Virus record (IMG/VR): IMGVR_UViG_3300036893_000044
Span: 1-64,000 of that record
Length of the DNA stretch: 64,000 nt
Source of the DNA: a virus
Direction: 5' to 3' (one strand)
The position numbers and the translations under genes are program-made. Below, piece after piece: positions 25,095 through 33,645 of the stretch; the first letter of the stretch is position 1; each line of letters starts with the position of its first letter. The notes under the pieces are model-generated. The model was not told where the DNA came from and searched no databases. It saw nothing but the letters and a program-made list of their open reading frames with translations.

Positions 25095-25769
25095 ATGGCA
25101 ATTCAATACGAGTTTCCGGTAGTATCGACGGGCAGCCTGTACACGGCAATCGACACCTACGGGTCAACGATCTCGACACAGCCTCCGACGAACATTCCGA
25201 GCAATCCGAACGGCGCTCTGAACCCGATTGGGGCGGCGTTCCTAATTGCCCCCGGATCGAGCCTGTATTCGCCTGCCCAGTATTACCCGAGCGCTTCGGG
25301 GTCACTCAATTCAAACGGCTGGGGCGCTCCGTTGATCGTGCGCTACGTGCGATACAACTCGACGACCGCCGCCGCGATGCTGGCCTACCCGGCTCCTGTC
25401 TATTGGACCGACGAGACGTACACCACTGTCACTGGGACGTTCTCAGAAGGCCTTGGTGCGGGCAACTTGAATTCACTGGCTGGCTGGCTGCTGCCGAACT
25501 CCACATCGCTCGCTCTCACCGGAGCAAAGTCCACCACCGCTCTGAATGGCAACTTTTGCTTCATCGCCACCAAGGGCTTTGTGCCGGCGGCCGCAGTTGT
25601 TGCCTCAACGGCCGTGGGCGATGCGATTGTCGGTGCGTCTGGAAACTTTACCGTCACTCGCACGGCTTCTGGGTCAGCTCCTGTTAGTTCGCGCAATGCT
25701 CTCGCATTGACGGCTGTGAGCGCGAACACCACTTCCGACATCTGGATCAACTGCGATCCGACCTTCTAA
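25095..25769 (+). CDS. Head decoration-like protein
   Basis: 224 aa from ATG 25095 (CGGAGGATTTT upstream). Rich in Ser, Thr, Ala and Asn with predicted beta strands, following the coat gene directly; a capsid decoration or minor head protein is most likely. A small GGCGC-aacg-GCGCC hairpin just precedes its ribosome-binding site. Confidence 0.6.
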   Translation: MAIQYEFPVVSTGSLYTAIDTYGSTISTQPPTNIPSNPNGALNPIGAAFLIAPGSSLYSPAQYYPSASGSLNSNGWGAPLIVRYVRYNSTTAAAMLAYPAPVYWTDETYTTVTGTFSEGLGAGNLNSLAGWLLPNSTSLALTGAKSTTALNGNFCFIATKGFVPAAAVVASTAVGDAIVGASGNFTVTRTASGSAPVSSRNALALTAVSANTTSDIWINCDPTF

Positions 25770-25787
25770 GTTCAAGGAGCAGCAATC

Positions 25788-27011
25788 ATGTCTTTGACGC
25801 TCACCAAAGTACCGGATTCCACACAGAACGCCGGGGTATCGCAGGTCGAAACGATCTATCAGGTCCAGCCTGGCGCGGCTGATTATCCGGCAGGCGGGTA
25901 TGTCATCCCAGGCGCATTGGCAACCGGCACGAGTGTTATCGGAAAGCTGGATGGCGAGTTTGTCTATTCGGCAGATATTGCCTCATCGAACCTTGCGGGT
26001 GCGGGATTTGACGCTTACTTCGTGTTCCCCTCCGGTTCGTTTGGGGCGGTTCCTCAGCCGTCGCAAACCGTCACGATGATTGTGACGATCCCGAACGCTG
26101 CTCCTGGGACGGCACTTGGCCTGAGTCCTCTAACCGCTGTCAAGTCCACCACGGTCGGTGTGACCTCGAACGTTCTGACTGTGGCGATCGCCAACAGCCT
26201 CAAGGTTGGCCAATTCATCTACCTTTCTGGCTTCACCGCCGGTGGCGCGATCAATGGAATGATCTGCCAGGTGGCTACGGCTTCCGCGACTGGCTTTACG
26301 GCCAATCTCCAGACACCGAACATCACGGCGCTGACCGCTGACACCACTGGCCAGTTCCAATTGGTGCAGGCAGGAACCGGAAACCTTCTGACCACCGGTG
26401 CAGTGGCGGCGATTACCAACTCGCTGTCCACGTCATCGCTGCTGACCATGACTTGCGCGAACACCTTCGTGCCCGGCCAGTTCGTCATCATCAACGGCTT
26501 GACCAACGGTGCAACCGCCAACGGCGTCATTGCCCAGATTCTGACGGCATCCAGCACGCAGTTCACCGCCAACTGGACCGGCACTTCATTCACGACGGCC
26601 GCCGATACCGGAACCGCTTCTCTGCTTGTTACCGCAGGTGGCGCTCCAGTTACCACCAGCACCGCATTCAGCATCACAAACTCGCTGGCGACGGCTTCTT
26701 CGGCTGGCACTGCCGGTCTGGTTACGCTGACCGCGAACAACAGCCTCTCACCTGGCGCGCTGGTTGTCATTCAAGGATTGACCAATGGCGCTGGCGTCAA
26801 CGGCGACGTGTTGACCGTCCTCAACTCGGCATCTTTGACCGCCAAGATTTTCACGGCAAACTACAAGAATGCGGGTTTCACCACGGCGGCCGATACTGGC
26901 GTAGCTTCACAGCTCGTCACCGGCATCCCGACCAGCGCTCCGCAGGTTTCTCCCGGCACGGATCTCAGCGCATGCACCTGGTTCCTGAGCATCGTCCAGA
27001 GCGGCCTGTAA
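25788..27011 (+). CDS. Structural protein with three tandem beta modules
   Basis: 407 aa. After a head-binding N-terminal 110 residues come three repeats of about 85 residues, each built as: strand, LxxGQFIxLxGxTxG, GxINGxIxQVxTAS, xxFTANxxxxxxTxAADTG. They resemble Ig-like or carbohydrate-binding display modules on virions. The same module type recurs in the genes at 31477 and 34132. A terminator follows. Confidence 0.65.
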   Translation: MSLTLTKVPDSTQNAGVSQVETIYQVQPGAADYPAGGYVIPGALATGTSVIGKLDGEFVYSADIASSNLAGAGFDAYFVFPSGSFGAVPQPSQTVTMIVTIPNAAPGTALGLSPLTAVKSTTVGVTSNVLTVAIANSLKVGQFIYLSGFTAGGAINGMICQVATASATGFTANLQTPNITALTADTTGQFQLVQAGTGNLLTTGAVAAITNSLSTSSLLTMTCANTFVPGQFVIINGLTNGATANGVIAQILTASSTQFTANWTGTSFTTAADTGTASLLVTAGGAPVTTSTAFSITNSLATASSAGTAGLVTLTANNSLSPGALVVIQGLTNGAGVNGDVLTVLNSASLTAKIFTANYKNAGFTTAADTGVASQLVTGIPTSAPQVSPGTDLSACTWFLSIVQSGL

Positions 27012-27024
27012 GGCTTTAATCAAA

Positions 27025-27069
27025 GAGGGGCGGGGTTCAAAACAGTTCCGCGCCCCTCCCCTCCATTTT
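27025..27069 (+). terminator. Terminator after the capsid block
   Basis: GAGGGGCGGGG (27025-27035) pairs with CCGCGCCCCTC (27048-27058) with one mismatch; TTTT follows at 27066-27069. Probably a partial terminator that lowers expression of the downstream tail genes relative to the coat. Confidence 0.6.
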
Positions 27070-27083
27070 AGGAGGGTATCCCG

Positions 27084-28109
27084 ATTCCAATCGTTCCACC
27101 AATCGTTATTCCCCAGCAGGTCCAACCGAATGTTGGTGTGCTGCCGTTCGTGCAGCAGATGAACTTTGGGCAGATGCAGGGGTCCGCAACAGCCTGGAAT
27201 CCCAATTGCGTGGCCCAGATGCCTGGCTGGATCAATCAGATTGTCAGACAAGTCTATGCGAAAAAGACTTGGTATGGTCTCTTCACTAAGGGCCAGATTA
27301 TTTGCCCCGCATCGGTGAGCGGCGGCACAGCCACGGTCACTTTCAATTCCAATACCATTCAGGGCAACGGAACTACCTGGGATCAAACCCTCATCGGTCG
27401 CCAGTTCCGCGCAGGCCTCAATACGCCACCATACACCATCACGGGAGTCGATCCATTTGCTCAGGTGCTGACGATCGAGCTTCCTTGGGGCGGACCTTTT
27501 GCGCCCGGGCAGACGACGCAAACCACCGGCTACTACATCATCCAGATGTATTACAGTTTTGGACCGAACATCAAATACATCAAGACCTGCGTGAATATGC
27601 AGATGGGGTTCAAACTATGGACGAATCTCACCCAGGATTATCTCGACAATCGTGACCCATGGCGCATCACCGTGAACTTTCCGTGGGGCCTGGCTCCGGT
27701 TGCGACCGACCCGAATGGCAATTACATGGTCGAGCTCTGGCCGGCGCCGTTCACGCAGCAGGCCCTGCCTTTTAATGTCTACACGCAGCCGGCTAACCTC
27801 GTGAACGACAACGATAGTCTACCGCCGTACATCCGCTGCGACGTAATCGTCAAGGAAGCGATGTGCTGGGCGCTCAGGTGGAAGCCAAAGGAAAATCCTG
27901 GCTACGATCCGCAGACGGCGCTGAGTTTGTCGAACACGTTTCACCAGGAACACGAGGCGTTGCTCCTCGATATGGCGAACGAGGATGAAAACCTCTATCG
28001 CACCTCGGCCACAATCCAAGGCGAGGATTTGCCGTTCTACACGCCGGGCGGCGCTCTTTGGGATGCGCAACATGCCGTCATGTCCGGCGGCGGCGCAAAT
28101 GACTGGTAA
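27084..28109 (+). CDS. Head-tail adaptor-like structural protein, probable ATT start
   Basis: 341 aa if translation starts at ATT 27084, eight bases after a perfect AGGAGG (27070-27075); the first conventional codon in frame is GTG 27138, which has no ribosome-binding site. The added residues (PIVPPIVIPQQVQPNVG) continue the same Pro/Val style. The body has long beta stretches (TATVTFNSNTIQGNGTTWDQ) and a helical C-terminal part. Position between coat and nozzle suggests a head-tail connector. An ordinary GTG start remains possible. Confidence 0.6.
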   Translation: MPIVPPIVIPQQVQPNVGVLPFVQQMNFGQMQGSATAWNPNCVAQMPGWINQIVRQVYAKKTWYGLFTKGQIICPASVSGGTATVTFNSNTIQGNGTTWDQTLIGRQFRAGLNTPPYTITGVDPFAQVLTIELPWGGPFAPGQTTQTTGYYIIQMYYSFGPNIKYIKTCVNMQMGFKLWTNLTQDYLDNRDPWRITVNFPWGLAPVATDPNGNYMVELWPAPFTQQALPFNVYTQPANLVNDNDSLPPYIRCDVIVKEAMCWALRWKPKENPGYDPQTALSLSNTFHQEHEALLLDMANEDENLYRTSATIQGEDLPFYTPGGALWDAQHAVMSGGGANDW

Positions 28110-28139
28110 TGTTCGATTGGAAGGGTGGTAACATTTCGT

Positions 28140-28508
28140 ATGTCGCAAACCTGTGAATCCTGTGGCGTATCCGTTTATCGCAAGGTGTACGAGACGAACG
28201 CGGAAGGCAAATTCGTCGGTCTAGGCGTAGACTGCGGATGCAAGCGAGTGGCTGTCATCAAGAAAGCTCAGACGAATAGCTTTTGCCTCACGCTCGATCA
28301 TGTGGCGGATGAATTTGGCCAGAAACTCCACGTCGAAAATCTCCGCCAGCTTTCGGCCGCGGAGAAGCGTTACGGTTTCCAGAGTGTCGTCCTCAACTCC
28401 GACGCGCAGAACTTCGATGACCCGCCACAACAACGCAGGATCGAAGTCGCCGACATTCACCGATTCAAGTACGGCAGCAGGGAAAGCTATAGACGGAGGT
28501 TCGCATGA
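28140..28508 (+). CDS. Hypothetical zinc-binding protein
   Basis: 122 aa from ATG 28140 (GTG 28125 is an in-frame alternative). CESCG near the N-terminus and CGC further on form a likely zinc site; the C-terminus is basic. Overlaps the next gene by four bases. Confidence 0.55.
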   Translation: MSQTCESCGVSVYRKVYETNAEGKFVGLGVDCGCKRVAVIKKAQTNSFCLTLDHVADEFGQKLHVENLRQLSAAEKRYGFQSVVLNSDAQNFDDPPQQRRIEVADIHRFKYGSRESYRRRFA

Positions 28509-28705
28509 ACAGGCGAGAGTTTGGAAAGACGGTGTTGGCGGTTGCGGCGGCGACGGCAGCTGCTCCATCTACCTTGGTAGCCAAGCCGGAATTCTATCCT
28601 GAAGGCAACTGTCCGATCACGCTCAAGATGTTGCAGGATGCCTATGCTCAGGCAACATTCAACTTACCGCATCCGAACCTCTTTATTCCGGAGGCTTTCT
28701 TATGA
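28505..28705 (+). CDS. Tat-type signal fused to a coat-like fragment
   Basis: 66 aa. The N-terminus MNRREFGKTVLAVAAATAAA is a twin-arginine signal (R-R-x-F plus an Ala-rich h-region). The remaining 35 residues contain LQDAYAQATFNLPHPNL, closely matching LQKAYGQATFGNRQPNL of the major capsid protein at 24062. ATGA overlaps on both sides show it is part of the operon. Function unknown; a capsid-derived peptide sent to the periplasm would be odd, and the signal may be only a look-alike. Confidence 0.6.
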   Translation: MNRREFGKTVLAVAAATAAAPSTLVAKPEFYPEGNCPITLKMLQDAYAQATFNLPHPNLFIPEAFL

Positions 28706-29061
28706 CCACGCCTAGCAACCGCATCCACGACACATTCCGCAATCGCAACTACGGCAAGATCGAAGCGCCGCAGAACACCAAGAGCGCGACCGACAGCTTC
28801 CACATCGACCGCTCGCGGCTGGGTGTTCACGATGAGTTTGACCCGGATGCGGCGAACGATTGGGGCGGTAAAGGGAAGTACGTCCTCAAGCCGAATTCGA
28901 TCATGGACAATGTTCGCGGTGCCATGGGCGGGATTGGCGCGCGCTCGAGCTACAAGAGCGTGCATGATCCGGCGGAACCGACCTGCACGGAGTCGCCATG
29001 CTGCCCATCACCATATGGCAGCAGCGCGCGGAACCCGCTTACTCGGACAAAGGGAGATTAA
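28702..29061 (+). CDS. Hypothetical virion-region protein
   Basis: 119 aa, hydrophilic, Asn/Asp/Gly-rich with a Cys-containing tail (C-x4-C-C). ATGA overlap upstream. Likely a disordered minor virion protein; no family recognised. Confidence 0.55.
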   Translation: MTTPSNRIHDTFRNRNYGKIEAPQNTKSATDSFHIDRSRLGVHDEFDPDAANDWGGKGKYVLKPNSIMDNVRGAMGGIGARSSYKSVHDPAEPTCTESPCCPSPYGSSARNPLTRTKGD

Positions 29062-29063
29062 TC

Positions 29064-29648
29064 ATGGGCGTCAGACCGTTTAGTGGAGTCACAACTCTTG
29101 CCGGGACCGCGCAGCCAATCTTTGGAACAGCGGTGACCGCCGCCGTTACTCCGCCGCCAGATCCATTCAGCGGCAACTTGACGCCTGGCTCGAACGAAAC
29201 CCAGTGCAATCTGACAGTCACTTCTACCACCGGTTTTCTGCCGGGTGACCGCGTGGCCGTTGGTCTGGCCGCGGCATTCAAGCCCGGCATCACGGCGACC
29301 GGTTCAATTCCAGATCAAGGAACTGTCAAGTCGATCACCTCGTCAACAGTCATGGTCGTCCAGGGCCTCAAGCAAGCGCATGCCGCAACCGGGGAGTGGT
29401 GTGTGCTCAATGAAGATGCCGGCAACGTGCATTTGACGCCAGTGGCAATCACAGCCATCGCTTATGTCGGCAATGCAAGCACAGTGGCCTCGACCGATCC
29501 GAGCGTCATGGACATCCTGCCGATCACCTCCGGGGATCCATCGCAGGTGCTGGATTTTGAGTCGATCGGCGGAACCCAGCCTATGCAGTTGTCGCAGTTC
29601 TGGATTCTTGGGAGCGGAACGTTTATTCCCAGGTTCACGCAAATCTAA
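29064..29648 (+). CDS. Structural protein with one beta module
   Basis: 194 aa, start at 29064 supported by GGGAGA. It contains CNLTVTSTTGFLPGDRVAVG then GTVKSITSSTVMVVQGLKQA, a variant of the beta module repeated in the gene at 25788. A head or tail decoration role is likely. Confidence 0.6.
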   Translation: MGVRPFSGVTTLAGTAQPIFGTAVTAAVTPPPDPFSGNLTPGSNETQCNLTVTSTTGFLPGDRVAVGLAAAFKPGITATGSIPDQGTVKSITSSTVMVVQGLKQAHAATGEWCVLNEDAGNVHLTPVAITAIAYVGNASTVASTDPSVMDILPITSGDPSQVLDFESIGGTQPMQLSQFWILGSGTFIPRFTQI

Positions 29649-29657
29649 GTTAGAATA

Positions 29658-29722
29658 GGGGTGTCGGGTGTCTCACCACCCGGCTCTCACCTCATCGTTC
29701 GGAGAAACGACTATGACACCCC
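29658..29722 (+). promoter_or_regulatory. Structured leader of HNH gene, copy A
   Basis: GGGGTGTC (29658-29665) can pair with GACACCCC (29715-29722), which includes the G of the start codon. CGGGTG/CACCCG (29665-29670 with 29677-29682) forms a second stem. TCGTT/AACGA (29695-29699 with 29706-29710) holds the GGAG ribosome-binding site in its loop. The same three stems are possible, with compensating changes, before the HNH genes at 33259 and 39182. Confidence 0.55.
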
Positions 29723-30396
29723 ACGAAGACATCATACCCTACGGTTACTGCCATTGCGCCTGTGGGCAGAAGACCCTTATTGCGATTCGCGGCTGGAAGG
29801 ACGTGAAAGCCGGAGAGCCGAGGAGGTATATCCACGGCCATTCGCACCGGATAAGGTCGATAATTGAAGATGCAAAACCATTTAAACTTGCAGACGAATA
29901 TTGCCGACTCATTCCTCTTTCTCGAGGTTTATGGTGTATCGTCAGCGCCCATCGCTACGAGTATCTTATGCAATGGAAATGGTACGCATGGTTTTGGGAA
30001 AAGACCGGGAAATTCTACGCCGTGAGGAGTGGCCCGAGGATTAATGGAAGCCCAACTAGGATACTCATGCACCGCGCCATTCTTGGCTTGATAGGTGGGG
30101 ATAGAAGGCGTGGCGATCATATTGTTTCCGAAGACACACTAAATAATGCCGATAAAAACCTGCGCACAGGAACTGCTTCACAGAACAATCAAAACAGCAA
30201 AATAAGATCCGACAACACTACCGGATTCAAGGGCGTGTACTTTTATAAAGACGGTCGCAAAAAGCCGTGGATGGCACACATAACTGTAGATAGAAAGCGG
30301 ATCATTCTCGGTTATTTTGAAACCAAAGAAGAGGCGTACGAGGCTTATTGTGATGCCGCCAAAAAATACTTTGGCGAGTTTGCTAGGCTCAAGTAA
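29713..30396 (+). CDS. HNH homing endonuclease with AP2 domain (copy A)
   Basis: 227 aa. N-terminal zinc hairpin (C-x-C-x-C-G), a central HNH core (ILMHRAILGL, RGDHI, LNNADKNLR) and a C-terminal AP2-type DNA-binding domain (GFKGVYFYKDGRKKPWMAHI then YFETKEEAYEAY). Free-standing homing endonucleases of this type cut and spread into related phages. It lies between two virion genes without disrupting either. Start at 29713 with GGAG upstream. Confidence 0.85.
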   Translation: MTPHEDIIPYGYCHCACGQKTLIAIRGWKDVKAGEPRRYIHGHSHRIRSIIEDAKPFKLADEYCRLIPLSRGLWCIVSAHRYEYLMQWKWYAWFWEKTGKFYAVRSGPRINGSPTRILMHRAILGLIGGDRRRGDHIVSEDTLNNADKNLRTGTASQNNQNSKIRSDNTTGFKGVYFYKDGRKKPWMAHITVDRKRIILGYFETKEEAYEAYCDAAKKYFGEFARLK

Positions 30397-30399
30397 AAT
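30371..30399 (+). promoter_or_regulatory. Promoter of a leaderless adaptor gene
   Basis: TTGGCG (30371-30376), a 17-base spacer, TAAAAT (30394-30399), then ATG at 30406 only six bases on. The -35 lies inside the last codons of the HNH gene, so transcription can restart after this insertion. Confidence 0.55.
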
Positions 30400-30405
30400 G
30401 AAGCG

Positions 30406-31101
30406 ATGGCAACAACCCCCATTTCGGTGCTCGCGGCGAACATTCAGAGTCGTTTAGAAGAGGTGCCGGGAAGCGCTGGGAGTTGGTGGAGCCAGCAGTT
30501 TGAAATCTTCAGCGCAATTGAGGAAGCTCAAAACGATCTGCTATTGTTGGTTGGCAGGCCAACAAGTTACGTCAACGTCCCCTTCACCCTCGTTCCGAAT
30601 AACTGCTTTCAGACAGTCCCGAAGGGCTTGCTACTCATCACCGACGTTCAAGGATTCTCGTCCCCGTTATACAAGGTGAATTTGATAGATTTAGATTTTT
30701 TAATGACGAGCTGGGGGCCGGATTGGGCTCAAGATGTGGACAACGCGGCTTACCGGTGGGCGCCAATCGGGTTCAATATGTTCGCGGTTCATCCGGCAGT
30801 CGCCACGGCGCAGACCGTCAACATCACCGCAATTCAGTATCCGACGACCGATGTCTGGCCCTATACTGGAGCGGAGACGGTTCAGTTTGAAGACAATTAC
30901 TTCCAGTTGATTGAGGAGTATGCTGCCTTCTACTGCCGCATCAAGGAGATGGGTGGGGAGTTCCAGGAGGGCATGAAGCTATTCGAGCAATACATGCTCG
31001 GCGCGAAGCGCATGACCCAGATTCAAGACAAGCGCGACCCGTTACTCTTCACTTCCGGCTTCGGCGGAACTCAGAACGTCAACCCGGGAACAAGGCGATA
31101 A
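30406..31101 (+). CDS. Phage adaptor-like protein, leaderless
   Basis: 231 aa. The helical N-terminus (LAANIQSRLEEVPGS, FSAIEEAQNDLLLLVGRPTS) and beta-rich middle are typical of head-tail adaptor proteins of podoviruses; the family is my inference. It has no ribosome-binding site, but a good promoter ends six bases before its ATG. Confidence 0.6.
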   Translation: MATTPISVLAANIQSRLEEVPGSAGSWWSQQFEIFSAIEEAQNDLLLLVGRPTSYVNVPFTLVPNNCFQTVPKGLLLITDVQGFSSPLYKVNLIDLDFLMTSWGPDWAQDVDNAAYRWAPIGFNMFAVHPAVATAQTVNITAIQYPTTDVWPYTGAETVQFEDNYFQLIEEYAAFYCRIKEMGGEFQEGMKLFEQYMLGAKRMTQIQDKRDPLLFTSGFGGTQNVNPGTRR

Positions 31102-31152
31102 TTGTAAAAGTTGGCACAAAATATTCCACTTTTTATTCCAAGGAGGAATTCA

Positions 31153-31461
31153 ATGGCGAACATATCAGCGTTTCACGGCGAAGTCTCAAAGTGTTCATGT
31201 GGACTCGCAGATCATCCCGAAGGAACCGGCGAGCGCGCCTGTGGCCTTTGTTTTGGCAGAGCCTTTGTGGCTTCTTGCACTGCATGCGATGGCAAAGGCA
31301 AAGTCGAGCAGAAGATGGCCGGTGGGCCTGGCACGATGTCCGCGACGTGCTCCCTTTGCGGTGGAAAGGGCGTCTACGGCGTCAACAAGCCGGCAGACTG
31401 GGAAGAGACGCATCCAGCGCAAATTCCCGTCCCGCAAGAGAGCGCTCCTGCGATAGCATAA
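31153..31461 (+). CDS. DnaJ-type zinc-finger protein
   Basis: 102 aa from ATG 31153 with a full AGGAGG. C-x2-C-x-G-x-G-type repeats (CSCG, CGLCFGRA, CTACDGKGKV, CSLCGGKGVY) give two zinc sites, as in the DnaJ finger but without a J domain. It sits among tail genes, so a chaperone-like or structural role is possible. Confidence 0.65.
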   Translation: MANISAFHGEVSKCSCGLADHPEGTGERACGLCFGRAFVASCTACDGKGKVEQKMAGGPGTMSATCSLCGGKGVYGVNKPADWEETHPAQIPVPQESAPAIA

Positions 31462-31476
31462 GGGCGGGGGTGTGCC

Positions 31477-32574
31477 ATTTCAATCCCGGGGCTCGGATAC
31501 AGGACGGCTGGCGATTTGCTAATGGAAGTCGCATTCCACTTGGCACAACCAGCCGTCTACGACACCCTCGTCAACCCCATCACCGCTGGCGCAGGCGTCA
31601 CCGCCACAATTCAGTCCACCACCTATGTCTACCCCGGCGCTCAACTCGTCATCGAGAAGCCGGGGGTTTCCTCGCAGGAAGTCGTAACGATTCTGACGGT
31701 CCCCTCGGCCACCACCTTCACCGCCAATTTTGCCAACAATCATTTGGCAGTGGTCCCCGCCTGGGGGCCGACATTCCCCACCCAGCAAGGCACGGACCCG
31801 ATCTTCACCCAGTCCGAGATGCTGCAGTACCTGTCGCGCGCGCAAAACGAGTTTTTGACGGCCGTACCCTGCTTCTACCAGCGGTTCTTCCAGAACGTGA
31901 GCATGGGGCAGATTTATCAGGCAACGCCTCCAACAGCCATCCTCATCGATCGCATTGCGGCCTCCGCCATCGACATCGGCATCACGTCCATGGTGCGCAG
32001 CGGCAATATCGTCACGCTTACCGCGGTATCGCCCACAAACCTCGTCCAATACAACACGTTGTCAGTGGTCGGCGCGACCGATTCATCCTTCAATGGCGTG
32101 TTTGCCGTGATCAGCGCGCCGTCCGCGAACGTCATCACCTACCGGCAGATTGCGGCGGATGGATCGACAACCGGCGGCAATATTCAGTCTATGTTAAGAC
32201 TGTACGAGGTCACGCAGGAGGAGCTCGTCCAGCAGAATCGGGCATGGCAGTCGAGCTATGTTGGACCCTTGCAAAGTTGGTTTGAGGATCGGGCTGGGCT
32301 TTATCAATGGGGAGTTGGCGGGCTACCGAGTTCGACGTTCCCGGTGGAGTTGCTAGTAGCTTGTCGAGATAGCGATAGCCTCACGCTTCTAGATAGCTTC
32401 CTCGTCCCAGACGTGGTGGTCCATGCTCTGAAGTATAAGGTTCTTCAATGGTGCTGGGACAAGGACGGCATAGCCCAACAGCCACAGATGGCGCAGTTTT
32501 GTGGGAAGAGATACGATCAAATTGTCATGGCTGCTCAGAGATACATCCAAGCGATGAAGATGAATGTTCGATAG
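31477..32574 (+). CDS. Adaptor-like structural protein, probable ATT start
   Basis: 365 aa if started at ATT 31477. The frame opens after a stop at 31459-31461; the only starts are ATT 31477 (six bases after GGGGG), TTG 31516 and ATG 31522, and the latter two have no ribosome-binding site. The extra residues ISIPGLGYRTAGDLL look like a conserved adaptor N-terminus. Two beta modules follow (SQEVVTILTVPSATTFTANF; SGNIVTLTAV ... SFNGVFAVISAPSAN), then a helical C-terminus like that of the gene at 30406. Confidence 0.6.
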   Translation: MSIPGLGYRTAGDLLMEVAFHLAQPAVYDTLVNPITAGAGVTATIQSTTYVYPGAQLVIEKPGVSSQEVVTILTVPSATTFTANFANNHLAVVPAWGPTFPTQQGTDPIFTQSEMLQYLSRAQNEFLTAVPCFYQRFFQNVSMGQIYQATPPTAILIDRIAASAIDIGITSMVRSGNIVTLTAVSPTNLVQYNTLSVVGATDSSFNGVFAVISAPSANVITYRQIAADGSTTGGNIQSMLRLYEVTQEELVQQNRAWQSSYVGPLQSWFEDRAGLYQWGVGGLPSSTFPVELLVACRDSDSLTLLDSFLVPDVVVHALKYKVLQWCWDKDGIAQQPQMAQFCGKRYDQIVMAAQRYIQAMKMNVR

Positions 32575-33259
32575 GCACGAAGCTACCATAGAGTTCAATT
32601 TCTTTCGCTTTACGCACAGCCACGGCTTTATCGAAGTCTTTGTAATTACCCAAGTGATAGCGGGTTCCGCCTTTGGCTATTACGACATGCCACTTCTCTG
32701 ACTCTTTCATCCAAACCACGCCGGGGTAGCCGCTCGTATTGTTCGACTGCGTGTTGCGATTGAAGGTATTTTCTGAGCGAGTAGACAGTCTCAGATTAGC
32801 AATTCTGTTGTCGAGGCCGTTGCGGTTTTTATGATCGACAAACATCCCCGGAGGAGGGTGGAGAATAAGGTTATGCAGACGGAGGGGAATCCTCTGACCG
32901 CCCACAATGTCAGTTCTGGTCGCGTAAAAAGTCTTATTTTTAGGGGAGTAATGAGCGCACCAAAACGCAGCATTTATACGGTTATATTCACTTGTATCGA
33001 CTAGAGAGAACAGTCCTTGCGTGAGAGCAATTAAGCGTACCGACAGATCCACTGGATGTTCGGTTGTGGATCGTTTTTTGACCGCTCCGTGGCCCATACT
33101 GAAGGCCTTTGGTATGCCTCTTTTCCAGCCAAAATAAGTGTTGGTTTTGAGGGCGACAGTAGTGGTACGACTGCACCCGCAGTGGCATGTTCCAAGAGGA
33201 ATTTGGCAGGCAGGATCGCCGCAAATGCACAGTGCTACACTCAATTCGTGGGGTGTCAT
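32525..33259 (-). CDS. HNH homing endonuclease with AP2 domain (copy B)
   Basis: 244 aa on the strand opposite its neighbours; its 3' end overlaps the adaptor gene by 50 bases. Zinc pairs CICGDPAC and CHCGC, an HNH core (LHNLILHPPPGMFVDHKNRN then LDNRIANLRL) and an AP2-like end (GYPGVVWMKESEKWHVVIAK). Related to copies at 29713 and 39182 in plan and leader, but diverged in sequence. Start 33259 chosen for GGAGG and the shared leader. Confidence 0.85.
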   Translation of the reverse strand: MTPHELSVALCICGDPACQIPLGTCHCGCSRTTTVALKTNTYFGWKRGIPKAFSMGHGAVKKRSTTEHPVDLSVRLIALTQGLFSLVDTSEYNRINAAFWCAHYSPKNKTFYATRTDIVGGQRIPLRLHNLILHPPPGMFVDHKNRNGLDNRIANLRLSTRSENTFNRNTQSNNTSGYPGVVWMKESEKWHVVIAKGGTRYHLGNYKDFDKAVAVRKAKEIELYGSFVPIEHSSSSLGCISEQP

Positions 33260-33313
33260 AGTCGGATTCGCCTCCGATGAAGGTTTGCACCGGGGTTCCC
33301 GCCCCGACACCCC
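33250..33313 (-). promoter_or_regulatory. Structured leader of HNH gene, copy B
   Basis: On the minus strand GGGGTGTC (plus 33306-33313) can pair with GACACCCC at the start codon (plus 33250-33257). CGGGG/CCCCG (plus 33291-33295 and 33302-33306) is the second stem. TCGG/CCGA (plus 33262-33265 and 33274-33277) brackets AGGCGAAT. In copy A the last stem is TCGTT/AACGA, so the pairs changed together. Confidence 0.55.
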
Positions 33314-33357
33314 TTTATTGTAAACCATATAGACGACTCGTGGCATATACTATTCGC

Positions 33358-33645
33358 GTGCCTAAACTCCACAAAGTCGGAGACGACTACTACGCCTTTC
33401 ATTGCCCCGGCTGCGGATACGGCCATGCGGTGACCGTCAACGGAAGGCAAAATTCTCAAGGTGCAAGCTGGGGTTGGAATGGTTCAATGGATAAGCCAAC
33501 ATTCACACCGTCGATCAACTGCAACGCCGATGATCCGCCGCATCGTTGCCACAGTTTCGTGCGAGACGGCCAAATTCAATTTCTCGGCGACTGCTTCCAT
33601 ATCCTCAAAGGGCAGACTGTTGATTTGCCGGATTGGGACGACTAA
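33358..33645 (+). CDS. Hypothetical zinc-binding protein, leaderless
   Basis: 95 aa from GTG 33358. TATACT (33346-33351) lies six bases upstream and no ribosome-binding site exists, so a leaderless transcript is likely. FHCPGCGYGHAV near residue 15 and a later C-H-S-F ... C-F-H set suggest a zinc site. The stop overlaps the next start (TAATG). Confidence 0.6.
   Translation: MPKLHKVGDDYYAFHCPGCGYGHAVTVNGRQNSQGASWGWNGSMDKPTFTPSINCNADDPPHRCHSFVRDGQIQFLGDCFHILKGQTVDLPDWDD

Noticed and set aside
29651-29656. TAGAAT (and TACAAT, TATACT in copies B and C) as HNH promoters
   Set aside because: They touch the first stem, so a transcript started from them would lose half of that stem; no -35 boxes either. 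They may be only a conserved edge of the inserted unit.
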